DNA from: CAZVON01 sp964628435
GTDB lineage: Bacteria; Patescibacteriota; Microgenomatia; Levybacterales; UBA12049
Direction: 5' to 3'
DNA: 22,362 bases
Assembly (NCBI GenBank): GCA_964628435.1
Contig: CAZVON010000020.1
Coordinates: 1 to 22,362, forward strand
The notes beneath the pieces were generated by a model, which ran no database searches, was not told the DNA's origin, and was given only the letters and a program-made list of their open reading frames with translations. This document shows, piece by piece, positions 1 to 7,291 of this stretch; positions within the stretch are counted from its first letter, which is position 1; the number at the start of each line of letters is the position of its first letter. The position numbers were made by a program, and so were the translations under genes.

Positions 1-31
1 AACAAATTTCATTTTTACTCAGCCTCAAGAA

Positions 32-172
32 ATCAACAAAATCAACAGAATCAACAAATTTTTCTTTTGTTTCAGATACACCAAAATACACCAATCTACA
101 CCAAAACAGGGGTCATTAAGGTATACCGAAAGGGGTATTCAATCTACCAAAACCGACCAAAAGCTACCATTT
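32..172. repeat. Three blocks of phased 9-10 bp direct repeats
   Basis: The stretch holds three successive triplets of short direct repeats. ATCAACAAA/ATCAACAGA/ATCAACAAA at 32-58 has a period of 9. TACACCAAAA/TACACCAATC/TACACCAAAA at 77-106 has a period of 10. TCTACCAAAA/CCGACCAAAA/GCTACCATTT at 143-172 has a period of 10. All share a (T/C)(A/C)ACCA-like core followed by an A-run, so they repeat about once per helical turn. No convincing gene covers them; one plus-strand frame is open across the region but has no start in the window. They could be iteron-like protein-binding sites, curved DNA, or remnants of an element end. The pattern is clear and the function is unknown. Confidence 0.6.
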
Positions 173-239
173 GATAGGTAATAGTTAGAAAATACCTATG
201 CCTAGCTACGCATGATAAAATTGGGTTTTCGTAACAAAA

Positions 240-1364
240 TTAGGAGAACAGAGCAATATAGTCTGTATATGAGTACACTCGGTTCCTTTTATAACCTGTT
301 GTTTCTTTGAGTATGCCAAGACTGACAAACTTCGCTACCAGAGTCAAAGCATTAGGATTAGATAGGGATGTAATCTGCTCTACGTCTTTTATTCTCACAA
401 TAGGGGTTCTATACAGCTTATTGAGTAACAGCAGACCTTTCTCAGCAGATCTTCCAAGACCTGCAACCTTAGCCATATGATCCTCTCTGAGCTTTATTAT
501 CTTTCTTGTTGTTTCAACTGCTTTATCTGAAGTTGTTATAATGCCTTCAAGAAAGAACTTGAGCCATCCTTCAATGTCATCTTTCTCTCGAAAATCATTT
601 AATTTATCGTAGTAGGCCTGTCTATGTGTTCTAAAGAAGTCTGACACATACAATAATGGCTTTCTGAGTATTCCTTGCTGATAAAGATAGAACGCAATAA
701 GCAGCCTCCCAATTCTGCCATTTCCATCTAAGAATGGATGGATTGTCTCAAATTGTGCATGGACTAAGCCAGTTTTTATAAGAATTGGTACAGGTGAAGC
801 ATCATGAAGATACTCTTCTAAGTTACCCATAAGCTTCATTACCTCTGTTTGGGGTGGAGGAATAAATACCGCAGTTTGTAGACTTGCTCCTCCTACCCAA
901 TTTTGAGATGTTCTAAACTCACCAGGATGCTTATGTTCTCCTCGTACACCCTGTAGGAGCTTTTCATGAATTTCTCGAATCAGGCGCAACGACAAAGGCA
1001 GGTCTTTTAAGCGTTCTATGCCATAGTTCATAGCAGAAATGTAGTTAAGTACCTCATCGACGTCTTTATGTATTTCTGCACCTTCTATTCGTGCCTCAGC
1101 TTTGAGCACATCTTCAAATGTAGCTTGTGTTCCTTCTATTTGACTGGAAAGAGTAGCTTCTTTGCGAACATACATTAAGATGAAGAACTCTACATTAGGG
1201 AGCATGTCTGCCACACTGTCTAATCTTCCCATAGCAAGATCAGCCTTAGAGAGAAGGCTTTGAAGGTCTGCATCCATATGTACTTCAAATGGCAAAGGAT
1301 TAGGCACAAATGCCTTATATTGCAGTGCTCCTTGAAGCTGGGTTACATAATTACCTGTACGCAT
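240..1364 (-). CDS. Fic family protein (class II, AMP-transferase), 374 aa
   Basis: Fic enzymes transfer AMP from ATP to hydroxyl side chains of target proteins, and many also remove it. The catalytic motif HPFLDGNGRIGR is complete at residues 209-220, with its His, Asp, Gly-Asn-Gly and Arg positions. An N-terminal SSQIEG at 73-78 matches the (S/T)xxxE(G/N) inhibitory motif that defines class II Fic proteins, which block their own active site. GEFR at 148-151 precedes the flap region that holds the target in Fic folds. Residues after about 300 look like a winged-helix DNA-binding domain, a common companion in 370-380-aa Fic proteins, so the length is normal. The ATG at 1364 follows a consensus promoter (1406-1434) whose flanks carry TAGATAT boxes, which suggests autoregulation. 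It is a separate transcription unit from the Csx3-like gene upstream. Target unknown. Confidence 0.93.
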   Translation of the reverse strand: MRTGNYVTQLQGALQYKAFVPNPLPFEVHMDADLQSLLSKADLAMGRLDSVADMLPNVEFFILMYVRKEATLSSQIEGTQATFEDVLKAEARIEGAEIHKDVDEVLNYISAMNYGIERLKDLPLSLRLIREIHEKLLQGVRGEHKHPGEFRTSQNWVGGASLQTAVFIPPPQTEVMKLMGNLEEYLHDASPVPILIKTGLVHAQFETIHPFLDGNGRIGRLLIAFYLYQQGILRKPLLYVSDFFRTHRQAYYDKLNDFREKDDIEGWLKFFLEGIITTSDKAVETTRKIIKLREDHMAKVAGLGRSAEKGLLLLNKLYRTPIVRIKDVEQITSLSNPNALTLVAKFVSLGILKETTGYKRNRVYSYTDYIALFS

Positions 1365-1374
1365 AAGTCAAAGT

Positions 1375-1454
1375 GTAGATATAAATATCCATATCTACGA
1401 TTTGTAGTGTAAACTATAGATATAGCTGTGTCAATAGGTAGTAAGTGTAGATAT
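1375..1454 (-). promoter_or_regulatory. fic promoter with four TAGATAT operator-like boxes
   Basis: On the minus strand TTGACA (1429-1434) and TACACT (1406-1411) are separated by exactly 17 bp, a near-perfect sigma70 promoter firing toward the fic start at 1364. TAGATAT boxes surround it: a perfect inverted pair GTAGATAT/ATATCTAC at 1375-1382 and 1391-1398, just downstream of the expected start of transcription; CTATAGATATAG at 1414-1425 inside the spacer; and GTGTAGATAT at 1445-1454 upstream of -35. A repressor bound to such an array would block the promoter. The winged-helix end of the Fic protein is one candidate binder (inference). Confidence 0.75.
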
Positions 1455-1488
1455 GAATGGAGTATAAAATAAAGAGAATCTCTGTGAT

Positions 1489-2742
1489 TTATGCCGCAGA
1501 TTGTGTCTGTTGAGGCTTCCAAGATTTGACTACTTGAGGTTGAGCATCCGGAGAATCTTTATAACTCAATTCTTCAATTAAACCATGAGCTGCATGAGCT
1601 ACTTTTCCTGCTACTGCAAGCTCTTGAGGATTAGTTACTCCTGTGAAAGAAAGTTCTCGTGCTGTATTCACTGCTTCAGCTGCAAGAGCAAATGCTGCTT
1701 TCTCTGGATCACCCTCAGCAGCTTCTAATGCTGCATGAACATCTTGTGTTACTGCTGTTCTTTGATCTCTTGGGAGTAAATCTGGGTTTCGTTGAACAGT
1801 TTTTGGAACTAAATCATGAGTACGAAAATCAAGATGCTGAAATACTTCTACGTCTCCAACTTTTAACGAGCTTGAATATGAATGAAAGCTGTCAAACATT
1901 CTCAGTGCAACTTGTGGTGAAACCTTAGAAAGATCAAGATTCTTCAAATCAATTTTATTTCTTCCAACTTCTACGCCTAATGTTTCCTGAAGGGCACGTC
2001 CAGACCTTACTGTTTCCATATCCGTTATTTCTTTACCGGACAAATCAACTTCTACATCTTCTGGAGTTTTTGATTCAACTTTCCCCATCATTTCACCTGT
2101 TCCATCATAAACTGCAACTTCTTTTGCAAGAGTGTATGAGATAACTCGATCCATACCAAGTCTTGTTGCTGCAAATGCTGCGCCTTGAGACAACCACATA
2201 GGAATACCAGTCATTCGTACTGTATTAACCCCACGAGCTTTAAGCTCTTTCATCTGCGCTGCAACTTCTCTCATATACTCTTGTGCCTTTGTAGGATCAG
2301 CCATTTGCTGCATTGCTTCAGGATTATCAGCAAAGGTTAGACGCAGATCAACAACGTCCGTTGGAGCATTTGGATCAAGCTTTGAAGGTGGTACTTCTGC
2401 AAGCAAAGGTTTTGTGGGATGGTCGGGAATATTAGCAGCAAATTCATCAGACCAGAGAACAACTCTACCTTCACGCCCTGGATTATTAAAAGCAAATTCT
2501 GTTACTTTAGAACCAGGTTTGCCTGCTTCTGCTGCAACACCCATATAAATATCCATGAGTGTTCCACCTGTTAAATCAAGTCTTTCACTATCGAAAACAC
2601 CTTTTGTTTTTGCGACATTTACGTATTCTGCAAGTTGGTTTATATCTGCTTTTCCACCTTCATAGAGATCTTTACTAACATCAAATATTCGAGGTTCTGC
2701 TTGAGAGAGTCGGGGTTCTTGTCCAGCTGGTACTTCTGTCAT
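1489..2742 (-). CDS. Csx3-like domain protein, 417 aa
   Basis: The function is not established. Residues about 128-235 resemble Csx3/Crn3, a small CRISPR-associated family that binds and in some members cuts cyclic tetra-adenylate. They give a beta strand (VVDLRLTFAD), a helix, then TGIPMWL at 178-184, matching the family's SGRGPIWL, then KEVAVYDGTG at 207-216, matching FVAVYDPRLG. The aspartate of VAVYD is kept (D213), but the histidine nine residues before it in Archaeoglobus Csx3 is a threonine here and the Arg of DPRLG is absent, so ring-nuclease activity is doubtful. Residues 1-120 and 240-417 are unrecognised; the end is helical with a Gln-rich tail. Csx3 itself is about 110 aa, so this is a much enlarged protein. 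It lies downstream of the helicase gene and has its own promoter and palindrome. The comparison is from memory of the family, so confidence in homology is moderate. Confidence 0.5.
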   Translation of the reverse strand: MTEVPAGQEPRLSQAEPRIFDVSKDLYEGGKADINQLAEYVNVAKTKGVFDSERLDLTGGTLMDIYMGVAAEAGKPGSKVTEFAFNNPGREGRVVLWSDEFAANIPDHPTKPLLAEVPPSKLDPNAPTDVVDLRLTFADNPEAMQQMADPTKAQEYMREVAAQMKELKARGVNTVRMTGIPMWLSQGAAFAATRLGMDRVISYTLAKEVAVYDGTGEMMGKVESKTPEDVEVDLSGKEITDMETVRSGRALQETLGVEVGRNKIDLKNLDLSKVSPQVALRMFDSFHSYSSSLKVGDVEVFQHLDFRTHDLVPKTVQRNPDLLPRDQRTAVTQDVHAALEAAEGDPEKAAFALAAEAVNTARELSFTGVTNPQELAVAGKVAHAAHGLIEELSYKDSPDAQPQVVKSWKPQQTQSAA

Positions 2743-2790
2743 ATTTATTTTTATTTAATCTAAGCTCAGTTATTAAGAATAACAGTTTAG

Positions 2791-2838
2791 ATTAGTAATA
2801 TATTGCTAATATTACCAAACCGCATCAGCAAAAGTCAA
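2791..2838 (-). promoter_or_regulatory. Promoter and 20-bp palindrome of the Csx3-like gene
   Basis: In the 104-bp gap between the helicase and Csx3-like genes the minus strand shows TTGACT (2833-2838), an 18-bp spacer and TAATAT (2809-2814). A 20-bp palindrome with 18 matching positions (2791-2810: ATTAG, a central AATATATT, CTAAT) overlaps the edge of the -10 box and the expected start site, a classical repressor position. About 60 nt of leader follow, with no Shine-Dalgarno before the ATG at 2742. The gene may thus be transcribed both from the operon and from this internal, regulated promoter. Confidence 0.55.
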
Positions 2839-2846
2839 GCATGATT

Positions 2847-5800
2847 TTAAGATGTCATTTGCTCAATCGCTTGCTCTGCTAAATCAGAAAGCTCATTATC
2901 TTTTGGGGGTCTTTCTCTTCCTTGTAAAAGTGATACAAATGTCGTTTGAAATCTTACTACGTCCTCAGGGTTATCTCCGATATATTCTTTTACTAAGTTG
3001 CTTTTTGAAGCCTTTATGGCAGCATGCATATTTTCTACACCACGTAATGCACCTTGCAACTCTTGCTGAGCGGTGTCGTCATACGCTCTTTCTGCTTCTT
3101 GTGAGGCGAGTCGTAATTGCTGAAAAATCGTAGGAAACTCAGATTCAGAAATTTTAGCTTCCGTCATTACTTGAGGCCCTCGACCAATAAGAGCAGCTTG
3201 TATTAACGCTCTTTTTCGAGGTTTACTATTACGTTGCATAAGGGTTTTTACTTCTTCAACAAGACTATCTGTATCTCTTGCTTGTATACTTCCCAGAAGT
3301 GACGGAGAAACTGCCTGTATTTCGCTTCTTGTAGAAGTTACTGGTACCGCATTCTCAAAGGTATCTTGTCTTTCCTCTCGTGGTTCACTTGTATTTTGTG
3401 CTCTTGATGGATCCACATCGCCTGGCCTAATCCCAGCTCGCGCAAATGCAGCAGCAAAAGGACTATTTTCTAGTTCTTCTTCACTCAGGCTTTGTCCCGA
3501 TGTTTTTTCCACGTCTGAAGAGCGTAAAGCTGATCTATTTCTTTCTTCTGCAAGTCTACGCTCTTTTTCTTCTTGGTCTTCTCCGATAATTTCTCCAATT
3601 GGCTTGCCTAATACTTCCTGTACTTCACCTCTGTCATTAAATGTGACACTATAAGCGTATGAACCATCCCTTCCAATAGCATATGATCCAGGCGGAAGAG
3701 TAATTTCTTCTCCCCAGTGTCCGCTTGGTCTAAATACCATCTCTCCATTTCTTCCTCTAGATATATAAAACGTTCTTCCTGATCTTCCTATTTCAATTGA
3801 ATCAATGGGTTCTTTATCACCATATGAGCTTACTGCAAATACTTGTCCGTTCTGTATTTCTACTTTGCCATATATTCCCCAATTTTTTTGCGAGGTAGTT
3901 TCAACATAATCTTTCAAAAGACGTGGATCAGAATTTCTTACTTGCGCTTCAATTTCGGTAATAGTGGCTTCTACTTCAGCAGGATCTCCTTTTCCTTGAG
4001 CAATATTGCTATCTAACTCTTGCCAGCGCTGTTTTGTCTCTTGAATACCAACAGGCAGAGAATAACTAGAGTAATTTGTTGTAATCTCACTTATCGCAGC
4101 CATTCTTTGCCTTACACTCTCAAGTTGCGGTTGCACTGTCTCAAGTGTTGCTTCAAATTGTTGTTGTCTTTCTGCTCTTGCTTGTTGACTACTTTTTATA
4201 ACCTCTTGAATTTCAGTAAGTGTTTGTTGTGCTGCTCGAGGATCTTGATCAAGCCTATAACCAGCTTGTTGTAATTGGTCTCGCAAGTTATAAAAATCAG
4301 AGTAAGAAAGCCCATATTGTTCGTACGCATCACTACCTATCTGATCCACCATTTGATCTAATTGTGATCGTACCTGTGTCTCGAGTGTTTTGACTTGTGG
4401 TAAAAGTTCTACTCTGTCTTGTTCCAATCGCTGTTTTTCTAATGCTTGTGTTCTTATTTCCTCAACTTTTGTTAGAGCTTGTTGTGCTTCAGCTTCAGTT
4501 GAGTAATACTTTATGGAGTAAGCATTACCAGAATAAGAAGAACTTTCAACAGTTACTGCTGGATATGCATACATTGGCTCACCAGTTTCTGGATCTGTCC
4601 CATACTGCAAACGCTCTGGCAGAGTAGGTGCATCACCTGTGGGATCAAAACTGGCTAATTTTTGCTGAAGTGTTTCTGGCTGCTGTGAATATCTCCAACC
4701 ATCCCATTGTTGCTTTACTAAATAATCTCTTGATCGTTTTTTCAATTCATCTAAATCCTTCCCTTCAAATTGTTTCGATGGGCTTCCTTCTTTATCGATA
4801 ACCTCAATCGTAATTGCTCTTCCTGAAGAAATAGTAGGCATATCAGAGAGAGAAAACATCTGTGAAGCAGGAATTCTGATTCGAGCAGAAAATCTATCCG
4901 CACCATACCCACTATCAGCATAGATCACGTTATATGTTGTATCACCGATCTGAACTGTATCAGGGTTATCCCGAATGATCTGATCTTGAGCCTCCGCTGG
5001 TACATACTCATCTAACTTGACTGTTAAATCAAGTGTTCCTGCTGCTAAAGCTGCTTCTAGTTCCTTTCGTGATCCAATTGATTGAAGCCTTCCTCTATAG
5101 ATTTCGGCTAACTGCTGTGTAGATACTGATTGTGCTGTTTCTCCTGCTGAACGAACATACAGATCTTTTAATCGCGATAATACTTCATTATTGTGAGCAA
5201 CAAAAGGTAAATCAATACTGCCAGAAGCAAGAGCTTGTGCAACTACGCCAACGGCTTCATCACCTGTAAGTTCTCTTTGTTCTGAACCATAAGAGTTATA
5301 ACTGCCTTTTAGATAAAGATCAACGCTTCGTACCACTCGATCAGTTACAGGATCATAGCTTGTGCTTCGCGCTTCTTCACGGACAAGTTGTGGTGCAACA
5401 GTTTTGAGCCATGTCAGATCAACTTTTGTTGCTAAGGTAATAAGAGGTAATTCTCCTCCTCTTCTTGNNNNNNNNNNAACCAAATCACCAACAACTGCTG
5501 ATTCTCTTCCAAGCATTGCACGTTCTCCTGTTTCGCTGTTTTGATACCAACCTCGTCCAGCTGCTGCAAAAATTTTGTCTGGAAATCCACTAATGATTGC
5601 TTGACATATTGTTTCTGGATTTGCTTTATCAGTATTTAGAGAGTATCCAAGGCGTTTCACTTGTTCAGTTAATTGGGTAACATTTTGTCGTACTTCTTTC
5701 AACGCTTGTATAGAAACGTAGTTTTCTCTACACCACTGATACGAAAACCCTGCCTTCTCTGCTTGCTGATAAACATTTAATAAATTGATTAGATCAGACG

Positions 5801-7289
5801 CTTGAGAAGTCATCAATGCTCTGTGTGCTGTATCTGCATATTCTCCTTCGGCTTGCGGTCTATAGAATAATCGCTTACTTGTTCGTAACGCTGCTATAAC
5901 TGTCATTTCACGCCCACATCCCATTTCAGCACCTTTCAAAAGCATTGTTCCTTCTCGTGGATCGCAGCTTAACTCTGCCAGTTTTTCACCAAATTCAGAA
6001 AGTTTTGTTTCATCTTCTGGATCTAATGCACCAAGTAAGCGAAGTTGATTTTTCGCTGTTTTCCAATTTTGTTTTTCAGGCGAATCAATAAAACGAAGTG
6101 GATCTCCTTCACGAGAATAACCCATTGCTTTAATTTGCATAACAACCTCTCGTAAAGAAGTACGCATAATTTCAGGTTTTGTAGAGGTTGGACGGCGGTT
6201 AAATTCATCTTCTGTGAGTAAAAAATGACATTCTCCGGGCTGTGTTCTGCCAGCTCGTCCTTGACGTTGTCTGAGTGAATCTTGTGCAACTGGTCCAACA
6301 ACTAATTTAGAAGTGTCTGATGCTGGATCATATTCTTTGACCCGAGCAAGTCCTGAATCAACAACATATTTTACGCCGTCAATAGTAAGTCCTCGTTCTG
6401 CGATATTGGTTGAGATAATAACTTTTCTTCCCCTTGTTCGCTCAAATACTCTATGACGCTCCGCTGGAGATAGCTCACTATGAAGAGGAAGCACTGTTAC
6501 ACCCGTAACATGCTGTTTTGCTAATGCATCCATTGTTGCCTGTATTTCTTGCTTACCAGGCATAAAAATTAATACATCACCATCTTCACCTGCTTGATGA
6601 ATCTGTGCAACAACTTCAGCTGCTTTATCTGGCATTCTACTTGGGTCAATTCGCTCAGGTGCGTAATGCACATCGACTGGATAGGGTCTTCCTTTTGCTT
6701 CAACAATTGGTGCTCCATCAAAATGTTCAGAAAACTTTTGTGCGTTAAGGGTTGCTGACATTAATACAAATTTCGCTTTACTGCCTTGCTCTTGTGCTTT
6801 TTCAACCAAAGCCAAGCCAATGTCTGACAATAAATACCGCTCATCAAACTCATCAAATATCACAACAGATGCTTGTTCCAGAGTGGGATCATTGCGAACG
6901 ATATTTTTGAAAACACCACTTGTCATAAAGACAATATCGCTGTTTCTTCCTGAACGTTTTTCTGGGCCTGTTAAGTATCCTACTTCACGACCAATCTCAA
7001 CCCCCATCTCATCAGCTACCCTATTTGCAACTTCTACTGCAACAGCAACTCTATATTCAACAAAGAAGATTTTTCCATTGTCCGAAAACCCTTCCGCCTG
7101 TAACGCTTGAGGGACTTGTGTTGTTTTTCCACTTCCTGTTTCAGAAGCGAGAATTAAACGATTATTATCTCTGAGAGTTTCAACTATTTCTGGCATCTTC
7201 TGCCAGATGGGAAGGTTTGGGTTTCCTACTGGCCTTTGCTCGTGCCTTTCATGAAGAGGTCGATGAGTTTCATTATGCTCTTGTGTCAT
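2847..7289 (-). CDS. DEAH-family RNA helicase (HrpA/HrpB-like) with long C-terminal extension, 1480 aa
   Basis: An ATP-driven superfamily 2 RNA helicase. In order: motif I TGSGKTT at 51-57, motif II at 146-149 reading DEFD instead of DEAH, motif III SAT at 178-180, STNIAERGLTIDG from 293, and motif VI QRQGRAGR at 341-348. A ratchet/HA2-type region (about 380-560) and an OB-fold-like part (about 565-660) follow. Residues 700-940 still resemble the HrpA/HrpB C-terminal region. Residues about 970-1170 are Gln/Glu-rich and probably coiled coil, then come a beta-rich Gly/Ser/Tyr stretch (about 1180-1270) and a charged tail. HrpA is about 1300 aa and HrpB about 820, so this is long. The start lies 2 nt after the stop of the upstream DHH gene with no Shine-Dalgarno of its own, which implies translational coupling. 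A 10-N gap lies within the OB region and the frame is kept across it. Confidence 0.88.
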   Translation of the reverse strand: MTQEHNETHRPLHERHEQRPVGNPNLPIWQKMPEIVETLRDNNRLILASETGSGKTTQVPQALQAEGFSDNGKIFFVEYRVAVAVEVANRVADEMGVEIGREVGYLTGPEKRSGRNSDIVFMTSGVFKNIVRNDPTLEQASVVIFDEFDERYLLSDIGLALVEKAQEQGSKAKFVLMSATLNAQKFSEHFDGAPIVEAKGRPYPVDVHYAPERIDPSRMPDKAAEVVAQIHQAGEDGDVLIFMPGKQEIQATMDALAKQHVTGVTVLPLHSELSPAERHRVFERTRGRKVIISTNIAERGLTIDGVKYVVDSGLARVKEYDPASDTSKLVVGPVAQDSLRQRQGRAGRTQPGECHFLLTEDEFNRRPTSTKPEIMRTSLREVVMQIKAMGYSREGDPLRFIDSPEKQNWKTAKNQLRLLGALDPEDETKLSEFGEKLAELSCDPREGTMLLKGAEMGCGREMTVIAALRTSKRLFYRPQAEGEYADTAHRALMTSQASDLINLLNVYQQAEKAGFSYQWCRENYVSIQALKEVRQNVTQLTEQVKRLGYSLNTDKANPETICQAIISGFPDKIFAAAGRGWYQNSETGERAMLGRESAVVGDLVXXXXRRGGELPLITLATKVDLTWLKTVAPQLVREEARSTSYDPVTDRVVRSVDLYLKGSYNSYGSEQRELTGDEAVGVVAQALASGSIDLPFVAHNNEVLSRLKDLYVRSAGETAQSVSTQQLAEIYRGRLQSIGSRKELEAALAAGTLDLTVKLDEYVPAEAQDQIIRDNPDTVQIGDTTYNVIYADSGYGADRFSARIRIPASQMFSLSDMPTISSGRAITIEVIDKEGSPSKQFEGKDLDELKKRSRDYLVKQQWDGWRYSQQPETLQQKLASFDPTGDAPTLPERLQYGTDPETGEPMYAYPAVTVESSSYSGNAYSIKYYSTEAEAQQALTKVEEIRTQALEKQRLEQDRVELLPQVKTLETQVRSQLDQMVDQIGSDAYEQYGLSYSDFYNLRDQLQQAGYRLDQDPRAAQQTLTEIQEVIKSSQQARAERQQQFEATLETVQPQLESVRQRMAAISEITTNYSSYSLPVGIQETKQRWQELDSNIAQGKGDPAEVEATITEIEAQVRNSDPRLLKDYVETTSQKNWGIYGKVEIQNGQVFAVSSYGDKEPIDSIEIGRSGRTFYISRGRNGEMVFRPSGHWGEEITLPPGSYAIGRDGSYAYSVTFNDRGEVQEVLGKPIGEIIGEDQEEKERRLAEERNRSALRSSDVEKTSGQSLSEEELENSPFAAAFARAGIRPGDVDPSRAQNTSEPREERQDTFENAVPVTSTRSEIQAVSPSLLGSIQARDTDSLVEEVKTLMQRNSKPRKRALIQAALIGRGPQVMTEAKISESEFPTIFQQLRLASQEAERAYDDTAQQELQGALRGVENMHAAIKASKSNLVKEYIGDNPEDVVRFQTTFVSLLQGRERPPKDNELSDLAEQAIEQMTS
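5468..5477. other. Assembly gap (10 N) inside the helicase gene
   Basis: Ten N characters interrupt the helicase coding region in its OB-fold-like part, just after VVGDLV in the protein. The frame is open on both sides, and helicases of this family have a similar number of residues here (before the IDPEWL-like segment, read as VDLTWL), so the real missing piece is probably short. A run of exactly ten N may nevertheless be a placeholder for an unknown length. Confidence 0.95.
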
Positions 7290-7291
7290 AT

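Noticed and set aside
2..178. An open plus-strand frame across the left repeats (INKINRINK onward) as a real gene.
   Set aside because: No start in the window, low complexity caused by the repeats, and no recognisable protein pattern.
4020..4274. Plus-strand frames inside the helicase and other long genes.
   Set aside because: They are antisense shadows with Leu/Cys/Ser-rich composition and no ribosome site.
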